A DNA stretch of 64,000 nt, taken from assembly GCA_013822765.1 (NCBI GenBank), contig PNKY01000002.1, forward strand, positions 496,001-560,000, in the 5' to 3' direction. This document shows positions 1-9,719 of this stretch, piece by piece. This DNA comes from Rhodospirillum sp. (GTDB lineage: Bacteria; Pseudomonadota; Alphaproteobacteria; Dongiales; Dongiaceae). Within the stretch, counting starts at the first letter, position 1. Every line of letters starts with the position of its first letter. The translations under genes were made by a program, and so were the position numbers. Below the pieces are notes generated by a model, which had not been told where the DNA came from, did not search any database, and saw only the letters and a list, made by a program, of their open reading frames with translations.

Positions 1-1143
1 GGAGCGCTTGCCGGACTTGGCTAGCTCTTTCTCTTCCTTGATCTTGGCCATCGCGTCGTCGACGTGGCGCGCGAACACGTATTCGGCCTTGCGCTGGTTA
101 TCGAGCGAGATCTCCGGCGCCATCTCGCCTTCGACATTGACGCCCTTCAGCGAGACGCGCAGCGCCTTCAGCGGGCTCGTGATGGCATGCTTCACGGCGG
201 TGCCTTCGAAGCCGCTATGGACCATGCAATCGGCGCACTTCTCGTAGTTGCCGACGCCGTAATCGTCCCAGCGCGTGTCTTCCATCAGCTCCTTGAAGGT
301 CTTGGCGTAGCCTTCGCCGAGCAGGTAACAGGGCCGCTGCCAACCGAACACGTTGCGGGTTGGGTTGGCCCACGGCGTGCATTCGTAGGTCTGGTTGCCG
401 GCCAGGAAGTCGAGGAACAGCGAGGACTGGCTGAACTCCCACTTCTTGCCGTTGCTGCCGCGGCGGAAGATGTCGCGGAACAGCTGCTTGGTGCGCTTGC
501 GGTTGAGGAAATGCTGCTGGTCCGGCGCGCGCTCATAGGCGTAGCCGGGCGAGACGGTGATTCCGTCGACCCCCATCGCCATCACGTCGTCGAAGAAGTT
601 CGCCACGCGCTCGGGGTCGGTGCCGTCGAAGAAGGTGCAATTGATGTTGCAGCGGAAGCCGGCATCCTTCGCCTTTTTGATCGCCTCGACCGCCTTTTCA
701 TAGACGCCCTGCTGGCAGACCGACTTGTCGTGCTCGTCCTTGCTGCCGTCGAGATGGACCGACCAGGTGAAGTACGGCGACGGCTTGTAGTCGTCCATCT
801 TCTTTTCCATCAGCAGCGCATTCGTGCACAGGTACACGAAGCGGCCCTGCTTGATCAGGCCGTCGACGATCTCCGGCAGTTCCTTGTGCAGCAGCGGTTC
901 GCCGCCGGCGATGGAAACCACCGGCGCGCCGCATTCCTCGGCCGCCGCGAGCGCGTCCTTGACCGAGATGCGCTGGTTCAGGATTTCAGCCGGATAATCG
1001 ATCTTGCCACAGCCGGCGCAGGCCAGGTTGCAGCGGAACAATGGCTCCAGCATCAGCACCAACGGGTAGCGCTTCCTGCCGAGCAGGTGCTGCTTCACCA
1101 CGTAGGCGCCGACGCCGATCATCTGTCTCAAAGGAATGGGCAC
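1..1143 (-). CDS. hpnH: Adenosyl-hopene transferase HpnH, radical SAM (3' end outside window)
   Basis: Radical SAM enzyme of the hopanoid pathway; the family adds the 5'-deoxyadenosyl group of SAM to the hopene (diploptene) skeleton, the first step to C35 extended hopanoids. Reading the minus strand gives 381 codons without a stop, so the ORF track missed it. The cluster-binding motif CNLACAGC (C38, C42, C45) is followed by SIAGGEPLLH, the usual GGEP SAM-binding turn. The start is a GTG preceded by AAGGAG six bases upstream, giving MPIPLRQMIGVGAY. ispH lies 37 bp upstream on the same strand, so the two are probably co-transcribed, linking C5 isoprenoid supply to hopanoid tailoring. The last residues (SGKRS) run off the window at base 1. 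The 380-aa plus-strand ORF over this gene is a shadow. Confidence 0.93.
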   Translation of the reverse strand, partial: MPIPLRQMIGVGAYVVKQHLLGRKRYPLVLMLEPLFRCNLACAGCGKIDYPAEILNQRISVKDALAAAEECGAPVVSIAGGEPLLHKELPEIVDGLIKQGRFVYLCTNALLMEKKMDDYKPSPYFTWSVHLDGSKDEHDKSVCQQGVYEKAVEAIKKAKDAGFRCNINCTFFDGTDPERVANFFDDVMAMGVDGITVSPGYAYERAPDQQHFLNRKRTKQLFRDIFRRGSNGKKWEFSQSSLFLDFLAGNQTYECTPWANPTRNVFGWQRPCYLLGEGYAKTFKELMEDTRWDDYGVGNYEKCADCMVHSGFEGTAVKHAITSPLKALRVSLKGVNVEGEMAPEISLDNQRKAEYVFARHVDDAMAKIKEEKELAKSGKRS

Positions 1144-1180
1144 ACTATGCTCCTTTTTGTCGGACTCTTCTTAAGCCGCG

Positions 1181-2125
1181 CTACTTCGCCGCGACCCGGT
1201 CGTTAGCCTCGAGCTGCGGAGGCAGGCGGAACTTCACATTCTCCGCGATGCCTTCCATCACGCTCAGGCTGATTTGCTTTAGATCCCGCAACTTGGCGAC
1301 CACTTCCTGCACCAGAACATCAGGTGCGGAAGCGCCCGCCGTCACGCCCACCGACTTAACACCGTCGAGCCACCTGGGATCCAGCTGGCCGGCATTCTCG
1401 ATCAGGTGGCTCGGCACGCCGAGCTCTTCGGCGATCTCGCGCAGGCGGTTGGAATTGGACGAGTTCGGCGCGCCGATCACCAGGATCATGTCCACCTGTT
1501 CGGACAACTGTCTGACGGCGCGCTGGCGATTCTGGGTGGCGTAGCAGATGTCCTTGGTGTCCGGACCGACGATCGCGGGGAAGCGCCGCTTCAGCGCCTC
1601 GATCACCTCGCGCGTGTCGTCGACCGACAGGGTGGTCTGGGTCACATAGGCCAGCTTGTTCGGGTCCTTGACGATCAGCTGGTCGACCTCGCCCGCATTC
1701 GAGATGAGCTGAACGCCGCCAGGCACCTGACCCATCGTGCCCTCGACCTCGGGATGGCCGGCATGGCCGATCAGAATCACTTCGCGGTCCTGGGCGGCAT
1801 AGCGCCGGCCCTCGACATGGACCTTGGAGACCAGCGGGCAGGTGGCATCGATGACTTGCAGGTGTCGCGATTCTGCATCCGTCTCGACCGTCTTGCTGAC
1901 GCCGTGCGCGCTGAAAATCGCGATCTTGCCTTCGGGCACTTCGTCGAGCTCCTCGACGAACACGGCACCCTTGGCGCGCAGCGAATCGACCACGTGCCGG
2001 TTGTGCACGATCTCATGGCGGACATAGACCGGGGGACCATAGGTCTCCAGCGCCTTTTCCACGATGTCGATTGCCCGCTCCACCCCGGCGCAAAAGCCGC
2101 GCGGCTGTGCCAAAACTACCTTCAT
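1181..2125 (-). CDS. ispH: 4-hydroxy-3-methylbut-2-enyl diphosphate reductase IspH
   Basis: Last enzyme of the MEP pathway, converting HMBPP to IPP and DMAPP with a [4Fe-4S] cluster. The three conserved cysteines are visible in RGFCAGV near the N-terminus, DATCPLV and [10 protein letters not shown], and the substrate-contacting SSNSNRL motif is present. From the ATG at 2125 the protein is 314 aa ([11 protein letters not shown]), the usual family length; the ORF track begins three codons earlier, but homologues start with MKVVLA-like sequence. It sits just upstream of hpnH on the same strand and is divergent from dxs, so this locus carries the first and last MEP steps together with hopanoid genes. 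I see no unusual substitution. Confidence 0.97.
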   Translation of the reverse strand: MKVVLAQPRGFCAGVERAIDIVEKALETYGPPVYVRHEIVHNRHVVDSLRAKGAVFVEELDEVPEGKIAIFSAHGVSKTVETDAESRHLQVIDATCPLVSKVHVEGRRYAAQDREVILIGHAGHPEVEGTMGQVPGGVQLISNAGEVDQLIVKDPNKLAYVTQTTLSVDDTREVIEALKRRFPAIVGPDTKDICYATQNRQRAVRQLSEQVDMILVIGAPNSSNSNRLREIAEELGVPSHLIENAGQLDPRWLDGVKSVGVTAGASAPDVLVQEVVAKLRDLKQISLSVMEGIAENVKFRLPPQLEANDRVAAK

Positions 2126-2450
2126 GATCACCATCTAGTCAGACCAACACCGAACACCCGAAGGGCGTCCCCTAGTGTTGGACTCGGTCAATACCGAACC
2201 TGAACCGGCAGCGGCGCTGACCGATCGATTTTTCTGTAACATAGAACGCCCGCTTTGCCCACCCCAGTTGCGGCACTGCACACACCGGGTTAAGTATTTG
2301 ACATAAAGACCATTAATGTGACTCGGCTATTGTGACATATGGGGTATGCTGGATTTTGCCGGCTGACTTCCCTATAAGCAGCCGATTCGCGGCCAAGATC
2401 ATTCCTAGGCCGTGGGGGACAGCCACGTACACAGAGTGAGAAGCATTATC
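2126..2450. promoter_or_regulatory. Divergent promoter region between ispH and dxs
   Basis: About 325 bases without a gene. It is visibly more AT-rich than the flanks around 2290-2345 and holds a consensus-like TTGACA at 2298-2303, but no convincing -10 hexamer at the right spacing. It should contain both the ispH-hpnH and the dxs-hpnM promoters. No riboswitch or operator palindrome was recognised. Confidence 0.4.
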
Positions 2451-4370
2451 GTGACCGCTGCCAGCAAGACGCCGCTCCTCGATCGCATCAAGACGCCGGC
2501 CCACCTGCGTCAACTTGACCCAAGCCAGCTTCGCCAGGTCGCCGACGAGTTGCGGCAGGAAACCGTCGATGCGGTTTCCGTGACCGGCGGTCACCTTGGC
2601 GCGGGCCTTGGCGTGGTCGAACTGACGACAGCCATCCATTACGTCTTCGACACCCCGTACGACCGCCTGATCTGGGACGTCGGCCACCAGGCCTATCCGC
2701 ACAAGATCCTGACCGGCCGGCGCGACCGCATCCGCACCATTCGCCAGGGCGGCGGCCTCTCCGGTTTCACCAAGCGATCGGAATCCGAATACGACCCGTT
2801 CGGCGCGGCGCACTCCTCGACCTCGATTTCCGCTGGCCTCGGCATGGCGGTGGCGAGCGAGATGATGGGCCGCAAGCGCAACGTGATCGCGGTGATCGGC
2901 GATGGCGCGATGAGCGCCGGCATGGCCTACGAGGCGATGAACAACGCCGGTTCGCGAGACACGCGCCTGATCGTCATCCTGAACGACAACGATATGTCGA
3001 TCGCGCCGCCGGTCGGCGCGCTCAGTTCCTATCTGTCGCGCTCTCTCTCTTCGACGTCGTTCCGCTCGCTGCGCCATGTCGCGAAGGACATCTCCAAGAT
3101 CCTGCCGCGCCCGTTCCAGCGCGCGGCCCAGCAGGCCGAAGAATTCGCCCGCGGCATCATCGCTGGCGGCGGCACTTTGTTCGAGGAACTCGGCTTCTAC
3201 TATGTCGGTCCGATCGACGGCCACAACATGGAGCACCTGGTCCCGATCCTGCAGAACCTCGCCAACTCGGACGAGCCTGGCCCGGTGCTGGTCCATTGCG
3301 TGACCCAGAAGGGCAAGGGTTACGGCCCCGCCGAAGCCTCCGCCGACAAGTATCACGGCGTAGTGAAGTTCGACGTCGCCACCGGCGCGCAGCAGAAATC
3401 GACGCCCAAGGCGCCGAGCTATACCGGCGTGTTCGCCAAGGCGCTGATCGCCGAGGCCAAGGCCGATGACCGCATAATCGCGGTCAACGCGGCGATGCCG
3501 TCCGGCACCGGCCTCGATGCGTTCGGCAAGGCGTTCCCGGAGCGCACCTTCGATGTCGGCATCGCCGAGCAGCATGCTGTGACATTTTGCGCCGGCGCCG
3601 CGACGGAGGGTATGAAGCCCTTCGCCGTTATCTATTCGACGTTCCTGCAACGGGCCTATGACCAGGTTGTTCATGACGTGGCGATTCAAAGCCTCCCCGT
3701 GCGTTTCGCGATGGATCGCGCGGGTCTGGTCGGCGCGGACGGGCAGACTCACGCGGGCAGCTTCGACATCGCCTATCTTGGCTGCCTCCCGAACTTCGTG
3801 ATCATGGCGCCGGCGGACGAATTGGAGCTGATGCATATGGTGGCCACCGCCGCCGACATCGACGACCGACCCTCGGCTTTCCGCTACCCACGCGGCGAGG
3901 GCATCGGCCTGCAGTTGCCGGAGCGCGGCACCGTGCTGCCGATCGGCAAGGGCCGCATCCTGAAAGAGGGCACCAAGGTCGCGATCCTCAATTTCGGCAC
4001 GCGCCTGCAGGAATGCCTGAAGGCGGCGGAGGATCTGGGCGCCAAGGGCTTGTCCACCACGGTCGCGGATGCGCGCTTCTGCAAGCCGCTGGACGAGGAC
4101 CTGGTGGCGCGCCTGGCGCGCGAACACGAGGTGTTGATCACCATCGAGGAAGGCGCCATTGGCGGCTTCGGCTCGCACGTCCTACATTACCTGTCCCATG
4201 CGGGCTTGCTGGACGGCGGGTTGAAGGTGCGGCCGATGGTGCTGCCCGACCTCTTCATCGACCATGACTCGCCGCAGAAGCAATATGACGTCGCCCGTCT
4301 GAACGCCCCCCACATCGTGGACCAGGCGCTGCAGGCTCTCGGCATCGCGCAGAAGGTCGTTCGACTGTGA
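2451..4370 (+). CDS. dxs: 1-deoxy-D-xylulose-5-phosphate synthase
   Basis: Thiamine-diphosphate enzyme condensing pyruvate and glyceraldehyde 3-phosphate, the entry step of the MEP pathway. The TPP/Mg motif [18 protein letters not shown] followed by ILNDNDMSI is clear, as are [13 protein letters not shown] early and the transketolase central and C-terminal domains ([29 protein letters not shown]). The ORF track uses a GTG at 2412, but homology begins at about SKTPLLDRI, so I favour the in-frame GTG at 2451 (639 aa). Its stop overlaps the start of hpnM (GTGA), so the two are translationally coupled. Lying opposite ispH, it looks like a dedicated precursor supply for hopanoids; an essential dxs elsewhere in the genome cannot be excluded. 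Confidence 0.95.
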   Translation: MTAASKTPLLDRIKTPAHLRQLDPSQLRQVADELRQETVDAVSVTGGHLGAGLGVVELTTAIHYVFDTPYDRLIWDVGHQAYPHKILTGRRDRIRTIRQGGGLSGFTKRSESEYDPFGAAHSSTSISAGLGMAVASEMMGRKRNVIAVIGDGAMSAGMAYEAMNNAGSRDTRLIVILNDNDMSIAPPVGALSSYLSRSLSSTSFRSLRHVAKDISKILPRPFQRAAQQAEEFARGIIAGGGTLFEELGFYYVGPIDGHNMEHLVPILQNLANSDEPGPVLVHCVTQKGKGYGPAEASADKYHGVVKFDVATGAQQKSTPKAPSYTGVFAKALIAEAKADDRIIAVNAAMPSGTGLDAFGKAFPERTFDVGIAEQHAVTFCAGAATEGMKPFAVIYSTFLQRAYDQVVHDVAIQSLPVRFAMDRAGLVGADGQTHAGSFDIAYLGCLPNFVIMAPADELELMHMVATAADIDDRPSAFRYPRGEGIGLQLPERGTVLPIGKGRILKEGTKVAILNFGTRLQECLKAAEDLGAKGLSTTVADARFCKPLDEDLVARLAREHEVLITIEEGAIGGFGSHVLHYLSHAGLLDGGLKVRPMVLPDLFIDHDSPQKQYDVARLNAPHIVDQALQALGIAQKVVRL

Positions 4371-5005
4371 CATTCAATCGGCGTGGTTTCATGATCGCCG
4401 CAGCAATGCTGGCGATCAGCAGCGGCGTTTCCCCGAGCTTCGCGGCAGCGCAGAGCACTGGTGATCCAAAGGCGATCGTCCAGGGCTTCTATGACGCGCT
4501 CGAAGAAACCATGAAGCAAGGCGACGAGCTCGGTTTCGATGGCCGCTACAAGAAGCTGGAGCCGGTGATCCACGACACCTTCGACGTGCCGGTGATGGCG
4601 AAGATCGCCGTCGGCGCCGAATGGACCAACCTCAAGGCCGACGAGAAAAGCAAGCTGCTGGAGACGTTCGACCGCTACATGGTCACGACCTACGCGGCGC
4701 GCTTCAAGACCGACAAGGGCTTGAAGTTCGAGGTCGGCGAGGTCAAGCAGCCGAAGGAAGATCGCACGCTGGTCGAGACCAAGCTGATCCGCGCCCACGG
4801 CGATCCGGTTGCGCTCAACTACCTGTTCCGGCCCGACGCCAACGGCAGCTGGAAGATCATCGACGTCTATCTGAGCGGCGCGATCTCCGAGATGGCGCGC
4901 ATGCGGTCCGACTTTTCAGCCACCGTCACCGGCGGCGGCGCCGAGGCCCTGATCGCGGCGCTGGAAAAGAAGATCGTCGACATCAAGAAATCGCCGGACC
5001 AATAG
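4367..5005 (+). CDS. hpnM: Hopanoid-associated MlaC/Ttg2D-type periplasmic lipid-binding protein HpnM
   Basis: 212-aa exported protein of the MlaC/toluene-tolerance Ttg2D family, which carries lipids through the periplasm. HpnM is the hopanoid-locus member of this family. The N-terminus [16 protein letters not shown] has a twin arginine followed by a hydrophobic stretch and an AAA-type cleavage region, so Tat export is possible. The body shows the family pattern: an [10 protein letters not shown] helix, [15 protein letters not shown] and a C-terminal [13 protein letters not shown] block. It starts with GTG inside the dxs stop codon. hpnN faces it convergently 32 bp downstream; HpnN is the inner-membrane exporter thought to work on hopanoids. 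A paralogue lies at 9720-10325. Confidence 0.85.
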   Translation: MTFNRRGFMIAAAMLAISSGVSPSFAAAQSTGDPKAIVQGFYDALEETMKQGDELGFDGRYKKLEPVIHDTFDVPVMAKIAVGAEWTNLKADEKSKLLETFDRYMVTTYAARFKTDKGLKFEVGEVKQPKEDRTLVETKLIRAHGDPVALNYLFRPDANGSWKIIDVYLSGAISEMARMRSDFSATVTGGGAEALIAALEKKIVDIKKSPDQ

Positions 5006-5037
5006 GTCCGACGCGGCCCCACCCACCATAGCCTGGC

Positions 5038-7626
5038 TCAAGCAGTCGCGGGGACACTCGAGGCGGCCGGCGGCGGGCCGAGCAGCGCCGGCATCAGGCT
5101 GAAGATGCTGAGCAGCGTCATCGCGATGCCGGTCAACAGCACGATGCCCATGCTGGCGGTGCCGAGATGGCCCGAGACCGCGAGGCTGGCGAAGGACGAG
5201 CCGGTGGTCAGGCCGCTGAACAGGACACCGCGCGCCGTGCTGGTCTGCAGCGGGCCGCTGATGCCGTTGCGCCAATTGACCACGAAATAGATGTTGAAGG
5301 CGACGCCAATGCCGAGCAGCAGCGGCAGCGCGATGATGTTGGCGAAGTTGAGCTGCAGCCCGATTAGCCAGCAGATGATCGCCGTCGCCAGCGCCGCGGC
5401 CGCCAGGGGTACCAGCACCATCAGCACGTCGGTCATGCGCCGCAGGATGAGGAACAGCAGCACCGCCATGCTGGCCAGCGCCAGCAGGGTCGCGATCTCG
5501 AACGCGCGCGCGACAGCCCGGCCGGATTCGTAGATCTGCACGGCGGAGCCGCTCGCTTCCGGCGCCACCGTGCGCACCGCGGCGATGAATCGCTCCAGCA
5601 CCGCGTTGTCGTTGCTGTCGCCGGCGGGGATCACCAGAACGCGCGCCTGGCCGTCGGCCGCGATCCAGTCGTTGCGGATCTCCGGCGGTAGCGTTTCGAC
5701 GGTCAAGGCCTTGGCTGTCAGCGCTGTTTTCAGCGCTTCGAGGCGCGGCTTCAGCGTGGACAGCAGCACGCGGTCGAGCCGCTGCAGGAACGCATCGTCG
5801 GAATCCGCCGCCTGGTCGAGCAGCCGCGCCAGCTGTTGCGCAATGTCGGAGGAGGCAACGGCCTCGCGCAGCTTCACGGCGGTCTTGCGCAGGGACGCGC
5901 GCACTTCATCCGCCGTCGGCGGCGCTGCGATGTCGAGCGGATCGAGGCTCAATCCCACCAGGTCGTTGAGGTCCTGGATGATCGTGAGCTTCGCCTCCTG
6001 GTCCTTGGGCACGAAGCTGTTAGCGGTCAGCACCAGGTTGACTTCGCGCAGCTTGCTGAGCTTCTCCGCCAGCGCCTGCGCCTCTCCGATACCGGGCGTA
6101 AGGATCTCGATATTGTAGGGCGTGCGCAGCGGGTCCTTCATCAGATCGACCATGCTGGCAACCGATTCGACCTTCGGATCCTTGAGATGCAGCGGGTTGA
6201 AATCGAAGCGCAGCGCGAGCGCGGCAAAGATGCCGACGACGCCGATCGCCGCCCAACTGCCAAGCACCAGCCAACGGCGACGCAGCAGGAACGCGTCGAC
6301 CGGCTCGGCCCAAGGAAAGCCCATGTCGAGCGGTTGGCTCTTCGGCGGGAACAGCTTCAGCAGGGCCGGCAGCAGAGTGAGGTTCAGCAGCAATGTGATC
6401 GCCATGCCGGCGGCCGCAATCAGCCCGAGTTCGGATACGCCCTTGTAGTCGGTCGGCAGGAAGGAGAGGAAACCGGCGGCGATCGCGATGGCGGCGAGCG
6501 TCAAGGGCCGCGCCATGAAGCGGCCGGTGCGCGGCAGCGCGCTGCCATCGTCCGCGATGAAGCGCTCCTGCCCGTAGCGCACGCCGAACTGGATCCCGAA
6601 GTCGATCGACAGGCCGATGAACATGACGGCGAAAGCGATCGATACCAGGTTGAGCGATCCGATGGCCAGCGCCGTGAAGCCGAAGGTCCAGATGAGGCCC
6701 ACGATCAGCGTTCCGAAACACGCGATGATGAGCCTGACCGAGCGCAACGCGGCGAACAGCAGGCCGAGCACCAGCACGATGGAAAGGAACAGCGCCCAGC
6801 CCATGCCTTCGGCGACGGTGCCGAACTCCTCGTCGTTCAGCGGCACCTGTCCGGTCAGGCGCACGGTCACGCCGTGATTGGGGTCGAGGGCGAGCTCACG
6901 CACCATGTCGCGCACGGCGGCGGTGGCCTTGGCGCCGGGCTGCAACGCCTGGAAATCGCGCTTGGGCTGGGCCAGGATCAGCTTGCGCAGCTCACGAGGA
7001 TCGACTGGCCGGTCGACCATCAGGCAGCGCCAGCAGAGCGGCACCTCGCTGCCGGTCAGGGTGGAACTCATGGACTCCGAGATGAGCGACAGCGGCCGCT
7101 CGAGCGAGGCGAAGTCGGTCGCCTTCTGCGCAACGCCTTCCATCGCCAGCGACAGCACGTCGAACAGGCCGCGCAGGCTGGGATCCGCCGCCAGGCTGCC
7201 GACGAAGCCCTGCGCACGGATCACCGAGCTCGAGGTCTGCTCCAAATCCTTGGTCGGCAGCAGCATCATGCCGTACTGGTCGAAGAAGTGGCCGCCGTCC
7301 GCACGCCGCACGGTGGCGAACAGGTCGGTGCGCTCCTGCATCTTCGCGAACAGGGCGGCCGCCGCGTTCTCCGCCGTGTCGGGATTCTCGCCGTCGACCA
7401 TCACCACCAGCAGGCCGACATTCTGCGGGAAGGCGGCGTTGATGTGCGCCATCTGCCGCTTCCACGGCAGCTCGGCGTTGATCATGCGCGCGGTGTCGGT
7501 GTCCATGGTGAGCGTGCGCGCGGTGTACAGCACAGCCGCGACAGTCAGCGCCAGGGCAAGGGCGACCACCAGCTTGGCATGGTCGATGGCCCAGGCCACC
7601 GATCGTTCGACGATACGCTCGAGCAT
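5038..7626 (-). CDS. hpnN: Hopanoid transporter HpnN, RND/MMPL family
   Basis: 862-aa RND-superfamily membrane protein. HpnN is known in other alphaproteobacteria to move hopanoids from the inner to the outer membrane. The N-terminal TM helix (about residues 17-37) is followed by a periplasmic domain. A first block of TM helices lies at about residues 270-420 (FIGLSIDFGIQFGVRYGQER holds the GLSIDFGIQF signature), then a second periplasmic domain, then a final TM block at about 710-850 (LLLGIGVAFNIYFVVNWRNG). The two-fold RND layout is complete. The gene is last in the minus-strand run MlaC-like, copC, copD, hpnN; copD stops 7 bp before its start. The plus-strand 608-aa and 957-aa ORFs over this region are antisense artefacts. 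Confidence 0.93.
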   Translation of the reverse strand: MLERIVERSVAWAIDHAKLVVALALALTVAAVLYTARTLTMDTDTARMINAELPWKRQMAHINAAFPQNVGLLVVMVDGENPDTAENAAAALFAKMQERTDLFATVRRADGGHFFDQYGMMLLPTKDLEQTSSSVIRAQGFVGSLAADPSLRGLFDVLSLAMEGVAQKATDFASLERPLSLISESMSSTLTGSEVPLCWRCLMVDRPVDPRELRKLILAQPKRDFQALQPGAKATAAVRDMVRELALDPNHGVTVRLTGQVPLNDEEFGTVAEGMGWALFLSIVLVLGLLFAALRSVRLIIACFGTLIVGLIWTFGFTALAIGSLNLVSIAFAVMFIGLSIDFGIQFGVRYGQERFIADDGSALPRTGRFMARPLTLAAIAIAAGFLSFLPTDYKGVSELGLIAAAGMAITLLLNLTLLPALLKLFPPKSQPLDMGFPWAEPVDAFLLRRRWLVLGSWAAIGVVGIFAALALRFDFNPLHLKDPKVESVASMVDLMKDPLRTPYNIEILTPGIGEAQALAEKLSKLREVNLVLTANSFVPKDQEAKLTIIQDLNDLVGLSLDPLDIAAPPTADEVRASLRKTAVKLREAVASSDIAQQLARLLDQAADSDDAFLQRLDRVLLSTLKPRLEALKTALTAKALTVETLPPEIRNDWIAADGQARVLVIPAGDSNDNAVLERFIAAVRTVAPEASGSAVQIYESGRAVARAFEIATLLALASMAVLLFLILRRMTDVLMVLVPLAAAALATAIICWLIGLQLNFANIIALPLLLGIGVAFNIYFVVNWRNGISGPLQTSTARGVLFSGLTTGSSFASLAVSGHLGTASMGIVLLTGIAMTLLSIFSLMPALLGPPPAASSVPATA

Positions 7627-7633
7627 GCGGGTC

Positions 7634-9283
7634 TCAGATTTCCCGGTAGAGCAACAGTGTGAGGGCCGTGAGGCAGAAGAAGGTCGGCCACAGCCAGCCG
7701 GCGATCACCTTGGCCCGGCCGTCTTCCAGGCGCAACTCCAGCCAGCGGGTCCAGCCCGACCAGATGGCGAACACGGCCAGCGGCATGTGGGTCATCTCCA
7801 GCAGCAGCAGCTCTTTGACATTGGCGATGGAATGCGAGTGCGTCAGCAGCATCATACCGCCGAGCGCACAGATGAGGGGAAATACATATTTCGCCCAGCC
7901 GCTCCGCATCACCTGGTTGCGTACGCTCCATTCGAATGCGGCGAACGCCGTCATCAGAACCATGAAGGTCTTGTGCTGGATGAACTCCGGATCCCTCAGG
8001 GAGTCCGTCAGCGACAAGCTGCCGGTCGGCCAGCCCTCCGCCTCGGAGCGGAGGAACAGGAAACCGGCGAGCACGATCAGCAGCAGCGGCCAATGCCGCG
8101 CCCACGGCGCCTTCCCGGATTTCTCCACAAACACCAGGATGCCCATGACCAATACGATCGCGCCGGCCACATGATGATTGTATTCCGACCACGCAATGTC
8201 GGCCGCATTGCGCGGCAACGGCGCGCCGGCGCCCGGCACATAAGCCTGAAGCGTCGGCGGCTTGTTCTCCGCCTTCTCCTCGGCCAGCGTCTTCTGCTCT
8301 TCATAGAAGGCGAGGGTGTCGCGGCTCGGGCTGGTCAGCGCGGGCAGTTTCGGCTCCAGCCGTTCCGTGATCTCGCTCAGGCTGACCCGGTCGCGCGTCA
8401 GGTCGATGGCCGGCGGCAGCGAGGTCATGGAGGCGGCGACGAAGAACATCGTGATGCCGACACCCAGCTCAACCTCCGCGAAGCGGCGCAGGCGCAGGAT
8501 CGATCCTTGCGGATTGTTGGCAAGGCTGCGCACCACCCGGAAATTGCCATAGCCGAGGGCGAGCAGGCCGAAGAACAGGGTGGTCTTGGTGGCCAGCATC
8601 ATGCCGTAGGCGGTGCCGTATATCGCATCGACGCTGCCGACGTAGTGCACCAGCATGCCGACGCCGGAAAACGTGATGGCGCCGACCGACAGCATCGACA
8701 ACAGGGAATAGCGCGCGCCGACCTGTCTGCGCATTGCGCCGCCCGGCAGCCGGCGCATCGCCGACAGGAAGCAGGGCAACCCGCCGATCCACACCGCCGC
8801 GCCGGCGTGATGCAGCGCGGTGATGCCGACCAAGAGTCCGCGATCCTCGATCCGCGCCGCGGCATGGCTGGTGGCGACCCCGGCGCTGAGGTCGACGAGC
8901 GCCAGCGCCAACAGCAGCGGCACGCTCGGACTCTTGCCATGGAGCAGCGCCAGCATCAGCAGCGCGCCAACGATCCGGACGCTCTGCGCGATGGCATAGT
9001 CACCGCCGACCGCTTCGCCGATCGTGATCTCCGCGGTGCCGGCAAGGATGGTGACCTGCATGACCAACAGCACGCCGACCGAGATCAGCAGCGCCCAGGC
9101 GAAGCGGCGCGTCAGTTGGATGACGCGCGGCGCCAGCTTCGCCCCGTCCGCCGCGCCATGCCCCAGCGGCACGGCCACCAGGGCGAGGAAGGCGATGCTG
9201 CCGAGGGTCAGGCACTGCGCGGTGCGCGCCACGCCGGAGAGCAGGACGCTCGCGAACCCGAATATGTCCAGGAGCAGATCCAT
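7634..9283 (-). CDS. CopD-family membrane protein with C-terminal multi-TM extension
   Basis: 549-aa polytopic membrane protein. The first half (about residues 1-300) resembles CopD/PcoD, the inner-membrane partner of CopC in copper handling, with roughly eight hydrophobic helices (GSIAFLALVAVPLG, ISVGVLLVMQVTILAG, LHHAGAAVWIGGLPCFLSAM). Histidines sit in the helices as expected for metal binding. The second half (about 370-540) is a further set of helices containing NHHVAGAIVLVMGI, HKTFMVLMTAF and LLTHSHSIANVKELLLLEMTHMP, reminiscent of CopD-linked domains with paired histidines. A long soluble linker with many prolines separates the halves. copC ends 12 bp upstream and hpnN begins 7 bp downstream, so this is a tight operon. 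Copper transport is inferred from family; a redox or membrane-assembly role next to hopanoid export is equally possible. Confidence 0.8.
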   Translation of the reverse strand: MDLLLDIFGFASVLLSGVARTAQCLTLGSIAFLALVAVPLGHGAADGAKLAPRVIQLTRRFAWALLISVGVLLVMQVTILAGTAEITIGEAVGGDYAIAQSVRIVGALLMLALLHGKSPSVPLLLALALVDLSAGVATSHAAARIEDRGLLVGITALHHAGAAVWIGGLPCFLSAMRRLPGGAMRRQVGARYSLLSMLSVGAITFSGVGMLVHYVGSVDAIYGTAYGMMLATKTTLFFGLLALGYGNFRVVRSLANNPQGSILRLRRFAEVELGVGITMFFVAASMTSLPPAIDLTRDRVSLSEITERLEPKLPALTSPSRDTLAFYEEQKTLAEEKAENKPPTLQAYVPGAGAPLPRNAADIAWSEYNHHVAGAIVLVMGILVFVEKSGKAPWARHWPLLLIVLAGFLFLRSEAEGWPTGSLSLTDSLRDPEFIQHKTFMVLMTAFAAFEWSVRNQVMRSGWAKYVFPLICALGGMMLLTHSHSIANVKELLLLEMTHMPLAVFAIWSGWTRWLELRLEDGRAKVIAGWLWPTFFCLTALTLLLYREI

Positions 9284-9295
9284 CGCCGTCGGGAA

Positions 9296-9664
9296 TCAGT
9301 TGCCTACCACGAAGGGAATGTCGCCGCGGGTGATGTGCCCGTCGATCGCCAGCACCTGCCAGCGCAGCACATAGGCGCCGGGGGTGAGCGCGCCGGTGGT
9401 GCCCGCAACGACGTTGGGATCGCCGGCCTGGTCGATCGGTACGTCGGTCTTGCCACCGGCCGGCACCATCACCTGCAGGCGCGAGCGCACCTTGTCGATG
9501 CGGGAATTGAACTCGATGCGGACGGGCAACTCGCCGGGCGCGACATGCTCATTGGCGGTCGGGCTCGCCGAGACGATGACGGCATGCGCCCAGGCCGGCG
9601 CCGCCGCTGCAGCAATGCCGGCAGCGACCGCGACTGCGGCGAAATTTCCTATATATTTCCGCAT
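9296..9664 (-). CDS. copC: CopC-type periplasmic copper-binding protein
   Basis: 122-aa exported protein. A signal peptide (about residues 1-26) ends in AAPAWA and leaves histidine as the first mature residue (HAVIVSASP). This matches the N-terminal His copper brace known for CopC proteins. The matching C-terminal Asp-x-His ligand pair is visible in AIDGHITRGDIPF. The fold signature (IEFNSRIDKVRSRLQV, GAYVLRWQVLA) is intact and the length is normal. It is followed 12 bp later by copD, the usual partner, and the pair sits between an MlaC/HpnM-like gene and hpnN. Cu(II) binding in the periplasm is a strong family-based inference; the benefit of placing it in a hopanoid operon is unknown. Confidence 0.88.
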   Translation of the reverse strand: MRKYIGNFAAVAVAAGIAAAAAPAWAHAVIVSASPTANEHVAPGELPVRIEFNSRIDKVRSRLQVMVPAGGKTDVPIDQAGDPNVVAGTTGALTPGAYVLRWQVLAIDGHITRGDIPFVVGN

Positions 9665-9719
9665 CTTGGACTTCCCCCACGGACGACCGTAGGGTTCTTA
9701 GCAGAGCTTACGCCGCTTG

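Noticed and set aside
64-1206. 380-aa plus-strand ORF over hpnH
   Set aside because: It is antisense to a clear radical SAM gene, has no family features and reflects GC-driven open frames.
2313-4178. 621-aa minus-strand ORF over dxs
   Set aside because: Antisense shadow of a well-supported dxs gene.
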